From NCBI GenBank assembly GCA_965205155.1, contig OZ242033.1, forward strand, positions 3,224,001-3,288,000: a DNA stretch of 64,000 nucleotides, read 5' to 3'. This stretch comes from Aldehydirespirator sp965205155. Lineage in GTDB: Bacteria > Actinomycetota > Acidimicrobiia > Acidimicrobiales > Aldehydirespiratoraceae. The translations under genes were made by a program, and so were the position numbers. Shown piece by piece: positions 42,951 to 52,706 of the stretch; the stretch's first letter is position 1; each line of letters starts with the position of its first letter. A model generated the notes under the pieces. That model saw nothing but the letters and a program-made list of their open reading frames with translations. It searched no databases and was not told where the DNA came from.

Positions 42951-43843
42951 GGGGATTCCTGGGGGAACGGGGAGTCGGGGCCGACCGGTGCCTCGTCCGC
43001 GGGAGTCTGGAGCAGCACGGTGACGTAGCCGAGGTCCTGCACGTCCGCGGCCAGTTCGACGGTCACCAGCTGGGCCAGACCCGCCTCTGCCGGTTCTACC
43101 GATGCCACCCGTCCCACCGGTATGTCGGCGGGATAGCGGCTCCCGGCCGCGGTCACCACCGGGCTCCCGATCGCCGGCAACTCCGAGGGATCACCGGTCT
43201 CGGGCCACCGCAGGCCGGCGTCCACCACGAACCGGGTCGGGTCGCCGGCCATCCCGTGCCCGAGCCCCACGTCGCCGGTGTCCAGCAGGCGCACGCCGAT
43301 GACCAGGCCGGGATCGCTCACCGCGGTGACCGTGCTCGACACCGCGTCCACGGTCTCCACCCGACCCACGAACCCGGCCGAGGTGACGACGGCCATGCCC
43401 GGCGCCACCCCGTCCCGGCGTCCCGCGTCGATGGACATCACATCGTCATCGAAGTTGCCGGGAGAGTCGCGCAGCACCGTCGCGGTCAGCCGTTCCACGC
43501 CCTCGACATAGGTCACCCCGGTGGCGTCCAGGAGCCTGTCGAACGCGTCCTGCTGCGCGGCGGAGCGGATGTCGGCGCTGCCGAGCCGGTCGACTTCATC
43601 TCTCAGCCGGGCGTTCTCCTCTTGCAGGTCGTTGTAGGAGAACATGACGGTCCAGACCTCCGCCACCGGCCCGAGCACTACATCAACCGCGGACACCACC
43701 GGCTCGAGGGCGTCGCGCACCCGGCCCTGGGCCGTCTCGAGCGGCCCGAAGCCGCGGAAGTCAAGGGTGAGCAGCGTGGCCGCGGTGAGGATCAGCAGCA
43801 GCAAGCGGTAGCGGGACCGCCCGCTGCGCTGGGCGACCGCCAT
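42947..43843 (-). CDS. mreC: Rod shape-determining protein MreC
   Basis: 298 aa. N-terminal membrane segment (about 11-28), a coiled coil at about 70-95 (YNDLQEENARLRDEVDRLGS), and a periplasm-facing beta domain with APGMAVVTSAGFVGRVETVD. It activates PBP2/RodA in other bacteria. It is second in the mreBCD order, 29 bp behind mreB. Confidence 0.93.
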   Translation of the reverse strand: MAVAQRSGRSRYRLLLLILTAATLLTLDFRGFGPLETAQGRVRDALEPVVSAVDVVLGPVAEVWTVMFSYNDLQEENARLRDEVDRLGSADIRSAAQQDAFDRLLDATGVTYVEGVERLTATVLRDSPGNFDDDVMSIDAGRRDGVAPGMAVVTSAGFVGRVETVDAVSSTVTAVSDPGLVIGVRLLDTGDVGLGHGMAGDPTRFVVDAGLRWPETGDPSELPAIGSPVVTAAGSRYPADIPVGRVASVEPAEAGLAQLVTVELAADVQDLGYVTVLLQTPADEAPVGPDSPFPQESP

Positions 43844-43872
43844 CGTCCAGTGTTAGAGATCGCCCGATGCGG

Positions 43873-44892
43873 TCACCGCTGGTCCAAGTTGTCGAGCACG
43901 TGGCCGCAGCCCCTCACCACGGCATGCAACGGATCCTGGGCGACCGTGATCGGCATACCGGTCTCGTTGGCCACCCGTTGGTCCAGATTCCTCATCATCG
44001 CGCCCCCGCCCGCGAGCATGATGCCCGACTCCATGATGTCGGCGGCCAACTCCGGTGGCGTGTGGTCCAGGGTGCCTCGCACGGCGTCGCAGATGGCGGT
44101 GACCGACTCCTCCAAGCCCTCGCGGATGTCCTCGGTGGTGACCGAGACCACCCGGGGCAGCCCGCTCACGAGATCGCGGCCCCGGATCTCGGCCCTGGCC
44201 TCCCGGGCGAGGGGGTAGGCCGACCCGAGGACGATCTTGATCTCCTCGGCGGTGCGCTCCCCGATCAGCAGGGAGTGCTCCTTCTTGACGTACTGCGCGA
44301 TGACGTTGTCGAACTCGTCTCCCCCCACCCGGATCGACTGGCTGGACACGATGCCTCCGAGCGAGATGACGGCGACTTCGGTCGTGCCTCCGCCGACGTC
44401 GACGATCATGTTGCCGGTCGGTTCCCACACCTGGAGCCCGGTGCCGATCGCGGCGGCCATCGGCTCCTCGATTATGTGGGTCGGCTTGCGGGCGCCGGCG
44501 GACTCCGCGGCCTCCTGGACGGCCCGCTGCTCCACGCCGGTGATTCCCGACGGCACGGCGATGACCATCCGCGGTTTGGTCCAGCGTCTCTGGTGAACGC
44601 GCTCGATGAAGAAGCGCAGCATCTCCTCGCACATGTCGAAGTCGGCGATCACCCCGTCCTTGAGAGGACGGACGGCCTGGATGTGCGACGGGGTGCGGCC
44701 GATCATGCTCTTCGCCTCGGAGCCCACGGCCAGCACCTTGCGAGTACGGGTGTTCACGGCCACCACCGACGGTTCGTCGAGCACGATCCCCTCGCCGCGC
44801 ACGTACACGACGGTGTTGGCGGTGCCGAGGTCCAGGGCCATGTCGCGGCCCATGACCCACCCCAGCCCCGAAAGCATGCTGGCTGTGCTCAT
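43873..44892 (-). CDS. mreB: Rod shape-determining protein MreB
   Basis: 339 aa, bacterial actin. Phosphate 1 loop DLGTANTVVYVRG, phosphate 2 loop VDVGGGTTEVAVISLGG, adenosine loop MLAGGGAMMRNLD. It forms filaments that guide cell-wall elongation. I chose ATG at 44892 because GAGGC lies 7 nt upstream and the conserved region starts nearby; the frame continues 14 codons further up. A 148-bp gap to ndk (44893-45040) should hold the promoter of the mre cluster. Confidence 0.96.
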   Translation of the reverse strand: MSTASMLSGLGWVMGRDMALDLGTANTVVYVRGEGIVLDEPSVVAVNTRTRKVLAVGSEAKSMIGRTPSHIQAVRPLKDGVIADFDMCEEMLRFFIERVHQRRWTKPRMVIAVPSGITGVEQRAVQEAAESAGARKPTHIIEEPMAAAIGTGLQVWEPTGNMIVDVGGGTTEVAVISLGGIVSSQSIRVGGDEFDNVIAQYVKKEHSLLIGERTAEEIKIVLGSAYPLAREARAEIRGRDLVSGLPRVVSVTTEDIREGLEESVTAICDAVRGTLDHTPPELAADIMESGIMLAGGGAMMRNLDQRVANETGMPITVAQDPLHAVVRGCGHVLDNLDQR

Positions 44893-45040
44893 TGTGATGC
44901 CTCGATCAGGTAGAGGACAATAGCACCGCGCCAAGAGACCCGGTCCGCCCGTCGCCGGGGATTGTAGACGATGGAGGGCACTGGCACACAGACCGCCTCA
45001 GCCGATCCCACGGCCACGATTCTGGTCGATCGGCTCGCCC

Positions 45041-45451
45041 TTATGCCAGGTCGGGAAAGAACAGCTCGATCTCACGCCGGGCCGACTCCGGCGAGTCGCT
45101 GCCGTGGACCAGGTTCTCGGTGACCATCGTGCCGAAGTCCCCCCGGATGGTGCCGGGAGCGGCCTTGACCGGGTCGGTGGCGCCCATCATCTCCCGCACG
45201 ACGTTCCAGGTGTCGCGGGGCCCCTCCACCACGGCCACCAGCACGGGGCTCCGGCCCATGAAGGCCACCAGGTCGCCGTAGAAGGGCTTGGCAGTGTGCT
45301 CGGCGTAGTGGCGGGCGAGCAGGTCGGCGTCGAGGGTGCGGAGCTCGGCGGCCACGAGCCGCAGGCCCTTGCGCTCCAGGCGGCCGATGACCTCGCCCAC
45401 CAAGCCCCGCTCCACCGAGTCGGGCTTGCAGATCATCAGAGTCCGGTCCAC
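45041..45451 (-). CDS. ndk: Nucleoside diphosphate kinase
   Basis: 136 aa, full length. It balances nucleoside triphosphate pools by phosphate transfer through His in NLVHGSDSPESARREI. N-terminal RTLMICKPDSVERGLVGEVI is typical. GTG start at 45451. It lies 10 bp downstream of folC, likely the same transcript. Confidence 0.97.
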   Translation of the reverse strand: MDRTLMICKPDSVERGLVGEVIGRLERKGLRLVAAELRTLDADLLARHYAEHTAKPFYGDLVAFMGRSPVLVAVVEGPRDTWNVVREMMGATDPVKAAPGTIRGDFGTMVTENLVHGSDSPESARREIELFFPDLA

Positions 45452-45461
45452 GGCCGGGATG

Positions 45462-46763
45462 CTACGGCTCGGTCGCGTTGAGGGCCACCTTGGCTGCGCC
45501 GATCACGGTGAAGGAGCCGGTCACGGTGACCACGTCGGCGGGGCCGGCCAGCTCGAAGGCCCTCTCGAGGGCGGCGCCGACGTCGGTGACCGCCTCCGCG
45601 GCCGCGCCGATCCCGGTGGCCGCGGCGGCCACCTCGGCCGCGGGGATGCCCCGGGCGGTGGGAGCGGTGCAGCACACCACCAGCTCGGCCTGGCCGGCGT
45701 CGAGCCCCTCGAGCACCCCGGCCACGTCGCGGCCCGACTGCATCCCCACCACCAGGAACCGCCGGCCCGCCGGCGCGAAGTCCTCGTTGAGGGTGGCGGT
45801 CGCGGCCCGGGCGCCGTCGGGGTTGTGGGCGCCGTCGAGGATCGTCAACGGCTCGCGGCCGGCGATCTCGAACCGGCCCGGCACCCTCACACTGGCCAAC
45901 GCCGCGTCGACCACGTCGGAGGGCAGGGCTCCGTCGAAGAAGGCCTCCGCGGTGGCGACCGCCAGCGAGACGTTGTCGAGCTGGTGGCGCCCGTGCAGCG
46001 CGACCAGCGCCCCTTCATGGCACCCGTGGGGCGTGTACAGGTCGGCCGACCACCCGCCGACCGCCAGCCGCTCGTTGTCGAACCCGAAGTCGCGGCCCCG
46101 CTCGAGCATGGTCGCATGGGGCTCGGCCCGGAACGCCTCCCGCACGCCGGGGTCGGTCTCGCCGCACACCACCGTCGAGCTGGGCTTGACGATGCCGGCC
46201 TTCTCGGTGGCCACGGCCATGCGCCAGTCGCCGACCCCGTCGGTGTGGTCCATCCCCACGTTGGTGAGCGTGGCCACCTCGGCCTCCACCACGTTGGTGG
46301 CGTCGAAGCGTCCCAGCATCCCGACCTCCACCACGGCCACGTCCACGGCCACATCGGCGAAGTGCTGGAGCGCGGCCGCGGTCACCGTCTCGAACCAGGT
46401 AGCCCGCATCCGGAGATGGTCGGTGAAGCGGGCCACGTCGCCCACGGCCGCTCCGAAGGTCTCGGGGTCGATGGGCTCGGCGTCGACCGAGACCCGCTCG
46501 GTGGGGGCCACCAGATGGGGGCTGACGTAGGCGCCGACCTTCAGGCCCATCTCCTGGAGCAGGCGGGCCGTGACCCGCACGGTGGACCCCTTGCCGTTGG
46601 TGCCGGTGACGTGCACCACCCGATAGCACCGCTGCGGGTCGCCCATGGCGTCGCTGAGCCGGCGCATCGACTCCAGGCTGAGGCCGTGGACCCGGCCGGC
46701 GCGGGGCCGGGACTCGTAGTTGATCAGAGTCTCGAGATGGTCCAGGGCCGCGCCGTAGTCCAA
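45462..46763 (-). CDS. folC: Folylpolyglutamate / dihydrofolate synthase
   Basis: 433 aa. It adds glutamate to dihydropteroate and folates. P-loop VTGTNGKGSTVRVTARLLQE, conserved YVSPHLVAPTERV, and the C-terminal LTILDGAHNPDGARA. TTG start at 46763 with MDYGAALDHLETLINYE just after it. It lies between clpX and ndk, as in many actinobacteria (which carry valS before folC; valS is not here). Confidence 0.93.
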   Translation of the reverse strand: MDYGAALDHLETLINYESRPRAGRVHGLSLESMRRLSDAMGDPQRCYRVVHVTGTNGKGSTVRVTARLLQEMGLKVGAYVSPHLVAPTERVSVDAEPIDPETFGAAVGDVARFTDHLRMRATWFETVTAAALQHFADVAVDVAVVEVGMLGRFDATNVVEAEVATLTNVGMDHTDGVGDWRMAVATEKAGIVKPSSTVVCGETDPGVREAFRAEPHATMLERGRDFGFDNERLAVGGWSADLYTPHGCHEGALVALHGRHQLDNVSLAVATAEAFFDGALPSDVVDAALASVRVPGRFEIAGREPLTILDGAHNPDGARAATATLNEDFAPAGRRFLVVGMQSGRDVAGVLEGLDAGQAELVVCCTAPTARGIPAAEVAAAATGIGAAAEAVTDVGAALERAFELAGPADVVTVTGSFTVIGAAKVALNATEP

Positions 46764-46782
46764 CGAGGGGCCCCTATGGCGG

Positions 46783-48051
46783 TCAGCTGGCGCGCCGGGA
46801 GCGAGTGTCGTCCTCCTCGGCGCGGGGCACCAGCGTGGGGTTCACGTTGCGGCTCACAACTTCGCGGTCGATCTTCACGGTGGAGATGTCCTCGCGGCCG
46901 GGCAGGTCGTACATGATGTCGAGCAGGACCTCCTCGAGCACGGCTCTGAGGCCCCGAGCCCCCGAGGCTCGCTTGATGGCCTCGTCGGCTATCGACTCCA
47001 GAGCGTCCTCCTCGAAGACCAGATCGACGTTCTCGAACCGGAACATCTTCTGGTACTGCTTGACCAGAGCGTTGCGGGGCTCCACCAGGATGCGCATCAA
47101 GGCGTCCCGCTCGAGACTGCCGACCGACCCCATGACCGGCAGACGACCGATGAATTCGGGGATCAGCCCGTACTTGGTGAGGTCCTCGGGGAGCACCTCG
47201 GAGAAGATGGCGCCCAGATCCTTGTCCTCGGGCCTTCGGATGTCGGCGCCGAACCCGACGCCCCGGGTGCCGGTGCGGCGCTCCACGATCTTCTCGATGC
47301 CGGCGAAGGCACCGCCGCAGATGAACAGGACGTTGGTCGTGTCGATCTGGATGAACTCCTGGTGCGGGTGCTTGCGCCCTCCCTGCGGGGGCACCGAGGC
47401 GGACGTGCCCTCCAGGATCTTGAGCAGAGCCTGCTGGACGCCCTCGCCGGAGACGTCGCGAGTGATCGAGGGGTTCTCGCTCTTGCGGGCGATCTTGTCG
47501 ATCTCGTCGATGTAGATGATGCCCTTCTCGGCCTTCTTCACGTCGTAGTCGGCGGCCTGGATCAGCTTCAGGAGGATGTTCTCCACGTCCTCGCCCACGT
47601 AGCCGGCCTCGGTCAGGGCGGTGGCGTCGGCGATGGCGAAGGGCACGTTCAGCATCCGGGCCAGCGTCTGGGCCATGAGCGTCTTGCCGCAGCCGGTGGG
47701 GCCGATGAGAAGGATGTTCGACTTCTGTAGCTCTATCTCGGGATCCTGGCTCTCGCCGAGCTGCACCCGCTTGTAGTGGTTGTAGACCGCGACCGACAGG
47801 ATGCGCTTGGCGCTGTCCTGCCCGACGATGTAGTCGTCGAGGAAGGTGTAGATCTCACGGGGAGCGGGAAGCTCGCCGACGGGGTCCTCCGACGGTCCGG
47901 CCAGCTCCTCGTCGATGATCTCGTTGCACAGATCGATGCACTCGTCGCAGATGTAGACGCCGGGGCCGGCGATGAGCTTCTTGACCTGCTTCTGCGACTT
48001 GCCGCAGAACGAGCACTTGAGAAGCTCGCCCCCTTCACCAAGCTTGGCCAC
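46783..48051 (-). CDS. clpX: ATP-dependent Clp protease ATP-binding subunit ClpX
   Basis: 422 aa. N-terminal C4 zinc domain (CSFCGK and CDECIDLC), Walker A LLIGPTGCGKTLMAQ, Walker B GIIYIDEIDKIARK, and the sensor and IGF-type region (IPEFIGRLPVMGSVG). It unfolds tagged proteins and feeds ClpP. Runs clpP-clpX on the same strand, with a 16-bp tandem duplication in the 39-bp gap. Confidence 0.97.
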   Translation of the reverse strand: MAKLGEGGELLKCSFCGKSQKQVKKLIAGPGVYICDECIDLCNEIIDEELAGPSEDPVGELPAPREIYTFLDDYIVGQDSAKRILSVAVYNHYKRVQLGESQDPEIELQKSNILLIGPTGCGKTLMAQTLARMLNVPFAIADATALTEAGYVGEDVENILLKLIQAADYDVKKAEKGIIYIDEIDKIARKSENPSITRDVSGEGVQQALLKILEGTSASVPPQGGRKHPHQEFIQIDTTNVLFICGGAFAGIEKIVERRTGTRGVGFGADIRRPEDKDLGAIFSEVLPEDLTKYGLIPEFIGRLPVMGSVGSLERDALMRILVEPRNALVKQYQKMFRFENVDLVFEEDALESIADEAIKRASGARGLRAVLEEVLLDIMYDLPGREDISTVKIDREVVSRNVNPTLVPRAEEDDTRSRRAS

Positions 48052-48071
48052 GCGGTCGTCTCCCTCCCCCG

Positions 48072-48103
48072 ATGTCAGCTGATCGCCATGTCAGCTGATC
48101 GCC
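48072..48103 (-). repeat. 16-bp tandem duplication over the clpP stop
   Basis: ATGTCAGCTGATCGCC occurs twice head to tail (48072-48087 and 48088-48103). The second copy contains the clpP stop and last codons; the first is its untranslated duplicate downstream. Confidence 0.9.
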
Positions 48104-48732
48104 CTGATGGCGCTGCTGTTGTCGACCACATTACGCGCTTCTATCACCTCATCGATGACCCCGTACTCCATGGCCTGCTCGGCGGTCATGACGAAGTCCC
48201 GGTCGGTGTCGGTAGCGATCCGGTCGATGGGCTGGCCGGTGTGCTGCGAGAGCACCTCCTCCAGCGACTGCTTCAGCCGGGCCACCTCCGAGGCGATCCG
48301 CTCTATGTCGCTGGCGTCGCCGTGCGCCCCCGCGTAGGGCTGGTGCAGGAGGATCTTGGCGTGCGGGAGGGCCAGGCGCTTGCCCCTGGTCCCGGCCGCC
48401 AGCAGCACCGCGGCAGCCGATGCGGCCTGACCGAAGCAGATGGTGGTGATGTCGGGCTTGATGTACTGCATCGTGTCGTAGATCGCGAACAGCGAGTTGA
48501 TGTCGCCGCCGGGGCTGTTGATGTAGAGGTTGATGTCCTTGTCGGGATCCTCGGACTCGAGGTGCAGCAGCTGCGCGCAGATCAGATTGGCGACCACGTC
48601 GTCGATCGGGGTGCCCAGAAAGATGATGTTCTCCTTGAGGAGCCGGCTGTACAGGTCGAAGGCGCGCTCGCCGCGGTTGGTCTGCTCCACCACGGTCGGC
48701 ACCAGATAATTGCGAGGGCTGATGGGGCTCAT
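48091..48732 (-). CDS. clpP: ATP-dependent Clp protease proteolytic subunit
   Basis: 213 aa. Catalytic Ser in CFGQAASAAAVLLAAG, His in AKILLHQPYAG, and Asp in DTDRDFVM. The usual ASMGA around the Ser is ASAAA here, a variation seen among the paralogues of actinobacteria, which often have two ClpP proteins; only one is in the window. N-terminus IFLGTPIDDVVANLICAQLL is typical. The start overlaps tig by ATGA. Confidence 0.95.
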   Translation of the reverse strand: MSPISPRNYLVPTVVEQTNRGERAFDLYSRLLKENIIFLGTPIDDVVANLICAQLLHLESEDPDKDINLYINSPGGDINSLFAIYDTMQYIKPDITTICFGQAASAAAVLLAAGTRGKRLALPHAKILLHQPYAGAHGDASDIERIASEVARLKQSLEEVLSQHTGQPIDRIATDTDRDFVMTAEQAMEYGVIDEVIEARNVVDNSSAIRAIS

Positions 48733-50135
48733 GATCCGTCCTGTGCTTGATCGGTGGCTACATCCTGAGGGTTACCGGCGCCATCGCCAACGTCGGTGGG
48801 AAGACTCAGCAGTTCCGGGTCGATGACCTCCCCGTCGGGATCGACCAACTCGACGCGCTCGGTGATCCATTCCAGAGCGGTCCGCTTGGAGATCTGGGAC
48901 CGCATGTCGGACAGCCGTCCCGATGATGCCAGAGCCTCGCGCAGCCGTTCCGCCTCGACAGCCGCGTCCAGATCGGCGCCGTTGCCGGTGGCGAGTACCA
49001 CCCGTTGCAACTCGGCATCCACCGCATCGGAGTCCGCCTCGAGTCCTTCCGCGGCGGCCACCGCCCGCAGCGCGAGATCCAGCTTGACGCTGCGGTCGGC
49101 GCTGACCCGCAGGCCGGTCTCGAACTCCTCGCGGGACTGCCCGATGCTCGCCAGGTAGTCGTCGAGCTCGTACCCCCGCCTGGAGAGATCACCGCTCAGG
49201 CTCTCCAGCCGGGCGTCCATCTCCGACGCGACCATCGCCTCGGGAACCTCGTCGGTGACCAGGGCGGCGACGGCGTCGGCGATGGCCTCGCGGCGCACCG
49301 ACTCCGCGTACATCACCCGGGTCCTGGCCTGCCCGGTCTCCAGCGCGGACCGGAACTCCTCCGCGCTGTCGAACTCGGTGTTGGTCTCCACGAACTCGTC
49401 GTCCAGGTCGGGCAGGACGGTCTGCTGCACCTCCTTGACCAGCACCCGGAAGCTGAGCTTGCGGTCCTCGTCGGGATCGGGGTGCGAGGCCGCGAACTCC
49501 AGGATGTCCCCGGCCGCGGCGCCCCGCAGGTTCTCGTCGATCTCGGGCACGACGGCCCCGGTGCCGAGCAGGTAGTCGTAGTCGGAGGTGGTGAGGCCGT
49601 CGACGGCCTCGCCTCCCAGGGTGCCGGCTATGTCGATGGTGAGGTGGTCGCCGTCGACCGCGGCCCGCTTGACCGGCGACAACTCCGCGAACTGCTGCCG
49701 GAACCGGTCGATCTCGGCCTGGATCTCCTCGTCGTCGACTGTCGGGGTGGGGATCTCCACGCTCAGGTCGTCGTAGCCCGACACCAGGACGGCCGGTCGC
49801 ACGTCGACCACGGCGTCGAAGCACACCGGCCCCGACTCCGAGCCCTCGGTGATCTCGATCTCGGGCGCGTCGATGACGTCGATGTCGTGCTCGACGACGG
49901 CGCGCGCGTAGTAGTCGGGCAGGGAGGCCCGCAGGGCCTCCACCCGTCCTGCCTGCGGTCCCAGCTGCGCCTCCAGCAGGCGGCGGGGGGCCCGCCCCGG
50001 ACGGAACCCCGGGATTCTCACCTCGCGAGCGATGCGCTTGAAGGCCGCCTCGACCTCGGTCTCGAACTCTGCCTCGTCCAACTCGACGGTCAGCTTGACG
50101 CGGTTGTCGGTGAGCGTCTCGACGCTGCTGCGCAC
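48729..50135 (-). CDS. tig: Trigger factor
   Basis: 468 aa. Ribosome-bound chaperone and peptidyl-prolyl isomerase. N-terminal ribosome-binding domain with the GFRPGRAPRRLLE loop, an FKBP-type PPIase domain at about 150-240, and the helical C-terminal arms. I chose GTG at 50135 since VETLTDNRVKLTVELDE is the conserved beginning; a GTG at 50168 is in frame. It heads a tig-clpP-clpX arrangement, the usual order. Confidence 0.95.
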   Translation of the reverse strand: MRSSVETLTDNRVKLTVELDEAEFETEVEAAFKRIAREVRIPGFRPGRAPRRLLEAQLGPQAGRVEALRASLPDYYARAVVEHDIDVIDAPEIEITEGSESGPVCFDAVVDVRPAVLVSGYDDLSVEIPTPTVDDEEIQAEIDRFRQQFAELSPVKRAAVDGDHLTIDIAGTLGGEAVDGLTTSDYDYLLGTGAVVPEIDENLRGAAAGDILEFAASHPDPDEDRKLSFRVLVKEVQQTVLPDLDDEFVETNTEFDSAEEFRSALETGQARTRVMYAESVRREAIADAVAALVTDEVPEAMVASEMDARLESLSGDLSRRGYELDDYLASIGQSREEFETGLRVSADRSVKLDLALRAVAAAEGLEADSDAVDAELQRVVLATGNGADLDAAVEAERLREALASSGRLSDMRSQISKRTALEWITERVELVDPDGEVIDPELLSLPTDVGDGAGNPQDVATDQAQDGS

Positions 50136-50244
50136 GGCCGCGAGTGTACCGGTGCTCTTCGGGCGCACTACGCGGATACCGTCGCCCGAAGCGAGCTACG
50201 CGCCGGGGCCATCCCCATGTCGGGGCCGATACCGTGAGGGGCCC

Positions 50245-50316
50245 GCGGGCGTAGTTCAACGGCTAGAACCTCAGCCTTCCAAGCTGATGATGCCGGTTCG
50301 ATTCCGGTCGCCCGCT
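50245..50316 (+). tRNA. tRNA-Gly (UCC)
   Basis: 72 nt. Acceptor GCGGGCG (50245-50251) pairs with CGCCCGC (50309-50315), leaving U as discriminator. The anticodon loop CTTCCAA gives anticodon UCC, within the stem TCAGC/GCTGA. The T arm has GGTTCGATTCC. CCA is not encoded. Confidence 0.95.
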
Positions 50317-50347
50317 CAAACGCCCGACCACCAGCAAGCCTGTGCCC

Positions 50348-51631
50348 ATGACCGAGTCGCTGCTCGAACGCTCGGCCCGTTTCATCGACGGAGCCGTCTA
50401 CGAGGGACCCGCCAGCGTCAATCCCGTGGACAGCTCGTTCCACGAGATCGCCGACCGCGTGGGGCTGGTGTGCGGCTTCTCCCACATCTGGACACTCGAC
50501 TCCGGCGAGGGGCTCGTGGTGGTGGACACGTCCCAGCCCGACTTCGCGTCGGCCGCGCTGGGGCATCTCCGCCGGTGGCGGGACGTTCCGGTCGACACCA
50601 TCGTCTACACCCACGGGCACATGGACCATGTCGGCGGCGCCCAGACCTTCTGCCGCGACGCGGTCGAGCGCAGGCGCCCGGCGCCGACGGTGGTGGCCCA
50701 CGACGCCGTGGCGCAGCGCTTCGACCGTTACGACCTCACCCGCGACTACATCGAGGTCGTCAACGCCCGCCAGTTCGGCCGGCGATACCGGGCCGGGTCC
50801 CTTGACGTCGACCGGGTGAAGCCGCATGTGACCTACTCCGACGGCCTGGAGCTGGTGGTGGGCGGGGCCAGGATGCAACTGATCCACGAGAAGGGCGAGA
50901 CCGACGATCACACCATCGCATGGGTGCCGCAGCAGGGGGTCCTGTTCACCGGTGACCTGATCATCTGGGCCTTCCCCAACGCGGGCAACCCCCAGAAGGC
51001 GCAGCGCTACCCCGCGGAATGGGCCGCGGCGCTGCGACGCATGATCGATCTGCGACCCTCCCTGCTGGCGCCCGCGCACGGCCTGCCCGTCGCCGGCACC
51101 GAGCGGGTCGCCCGTGTCCTCGACGACACCGCCACCGTCATCGAGGGTCTGGTGACCGACACGCTGGCGATGATGAACGCGGGCGCCTCCCTCGATGAGA
51201 TCGTGAACACGGTGCGGGTGCCAACCGATCTCCTGGAACGGCCGTACCTTCGCCCCACCTACGACGAGCCCGAGTTCATGGTGCGCAACATCTGGCGCCT
51301 GTACGGCGGCTGGTACGACGCCAACCCGGCCCGGCTCAAGCCAGCACCCGACGCCGCCGTGGCCGCCGAGGTGGCGACCATGGCCGGAGGGGCGGCCGCT
51401 CTGGCCCGGCGGGCCGTCGAGCTCTGCGAGGCCGGGGAGCTGCGGCTCGCCTGCCAGTTGGTCGAGTGGGCGGCCCAGGCCACGCCCGACGACGGGGAGG
51501 TCCACGCGGTGAGGGCCGAGGTGTACCGGATCCGCCGCGACAGCGAGATGTCGTTGATGGCCCGGAACATCTTCCGCGACGCGTTCTATTCGTCAAAGGC
51601 TCGGCTGCCACCCGCGCATGCACCAGACTGA
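50348..51631 (+). CDS. Metallo-beta-lactamase-fold hydrolase (alkylsulfatase-like)
   Basis: 427 aa. The metal site is THGHMDHVGG, with later ligands in EKGETDDHTIAW and LFTGDLIIWAFPNAGN. The segment RNIWRLYGGWYDANPARLKP is the dimerisation helix seen in alkyl/aryl sulfatases, and the C-terminal helices resemble that domain. This suggests a Zn-dependent sulfatase or related esterase; the substrate is unknown. ATG at 50348 is preferred; GTG two codons earlier is possible. It starts 31 bp after the tRNA, and the methyltransferase follows closely. Confidence 0.82.
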   Translation: MTESLLERSARFIDGAVYEGPASVNPVDSSFHEIADRVGLVCGFSHIWTLDSGEGLVVVDTSQPDFASAALGHLRRWRDVPVDTIVYTHGHMDHVGGAQTFCRDAVERRRPAPTVVAHDAVAQRFDRYDLTRDYIEVVNARQFGRRYRAGSLDVDRVKPHVTYSDGLELVVGGARMQLIHEKGETDDHTIAWVPQQGVLFTGDLIIWAFPNAGNPQKAQRYPAEWAAALRRMIDLRPSLLAPAHGLPVAGTERVARVLDDTATVIEGLVTDTLAMMNAGASLDEIVNTVRVPTDLLERPYLRPTYDEPEFMVRNIWRLYGGWYDANPARLKPAPDAAVAAEVATMAGGAAALARRAVELCEAGELRLACQLVEWAAQATPDDGEVHAVRAEVYRIRRDSEMSLMARNIFRDAFYSSKARLPPAHAPD

Positions 51632-51635
51632 GGGC

Positions 51636-52706
51636 ATGCGCACCGAGTTCGAGCCCGACCGGCTTCCCCTGACCATCCTGGAGCTGTTCAGGATCAAGCA
51701 GGGCGAGATGGTCTCAGCCCTGATGCACCTGGGCACTCGCCTGGATCTGTGGGAAGCCCTTCACAGTTCCGAGCCGTGCACGAGCGACCAGCTGGCCGAG
51801 GCGGCCGGCCTCCAGGAACGGTGGGTGCGAGAGTGGTTGCACGGCATGGTCGCAATGGAGATCGTGCAGCACGAGGACGGCCGGTTCGCGCTCACGCCCG
51901 AGGCGCGGGTGGCGCTGACCGACCGCGACCATTGGTCCTTCATGCCGGGGGTCTACGGGCCGCCCATGACCCACCATGAGATCGAACGCACCGCCGAGGC
52001 GTTCCGGACCGGGGTGGGGATGACTTGGGCCGAGCACGGAGACCACGCCTGCCACATGCAGTGCGCGATGTCCTCGGCCCGCCAGGAGAGCTTTCTGGTG
52101 CCGGTGGTGCTGGCTGCCTTCGACGGAGCGACCGACCGGCTGCGGGCCGGCGGCGCTCGCATCGTGGACGTGGGATGTGGGGCCGGCGTCGCGGCCAGGC
52201 TGCTGGCATCGAGTTTCCCCAAGGCGGACGTGGTGGGCATCGACCCGTCCGTGCGGGCGCTCACCGAGGCTCGAAGAAGCGCACAGGAGGCCGGCCTCAA
52301 CAACTTGACCTTCGAGCAGGGAACCTTCGACGACCTTGACCGCTTCGGCCCCGCGGACCTCCTCGTGACTCTGGACGTGCTGCACGATCTGCCCCGTCCG
52401 CAGGAGGCGGTGGCGGCCGCCGGCCGCAACCTGACCGCCGACGGCTGGTGGCTGGTGGCCGACATCAAGGGGCGCGGGGACCTGGAGTCCAACCGCAAGA
52501 TCCCCCTGCTGCCCTACATGTACGCCATGTCGGTCTTCTACTGCATGTCCTCGGCCCTGTCAGAGCCGGGTGGTGAGGGCCTGGGAACTCTGGGGCTCTA
52601 TCCAGCCCGCTTGGAGGAGATGGTGAGAGGCGCCGGGTTCACCCGCTTCGCCCGTCATGAGGTGGAGTTGGACCCGACCAACTGGTACTACGAGATCCGG
52701 CTCTGA
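51636..52706 (+). CDS. SAM-dependent methyltransferase with N-terminal winged helix
   Basis: 356 aa. The N-terminal about 90 residues form a winged-helix dimerisation domain (CTSDQLAEAAGLQERWVREW). The class I methyltransferase fold follows: motif I RIVDVGCGAGVAARLLA, motif II VVGIDPSV, and LLVTLDVLHDLPRPQEA. The architecture resembles mycobacterial Rv2258c-type enzymes; the substrate is unknown. ATG at 51636 follows GAGGG closely; ATG at 51618 in the same frame is an alternative that would overlap the upstream gene. The stop codon is formed by a 13-bp tandem duplication. Confidence 0.85.
   Translation: MRTEFEPDRLPLTILELFRIKQGEMVSALMHLGTRLDLWEALHSSEPCTSDQLAEAAGLQERWVREWLHGMVAMEIVQHEDGRFALTPEARVALTDRDHWSFMPGVYGPPMTHHEIERTAEAFRTGVGMTWAEHGDHACHMQCAMSSARQESFLVPVVLAAFDGATDRLRAGGARIVDVGCGAGVAARLLASSFPKADVVGIDPSVRALTEARRSAQEAGLNNLTFEQGTFDDLDRFGPADLLVTLDVLHDLPRPQEAVAAAGRNLTADGWWLVADIKGRGDLESNRKIPLLPYMYAMSVFYCMSSALSEPGGEGLGTLGLYPARLEEMVRGAGFTRFARHEVELDPTNWYYEIRL

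Noticed and set aside
50245..50316. tRNA-Gly as an integration site
   Set aside because: No partial duplicate of the tRNA 3' end is visible downstream in the window, and the neighbours look native.
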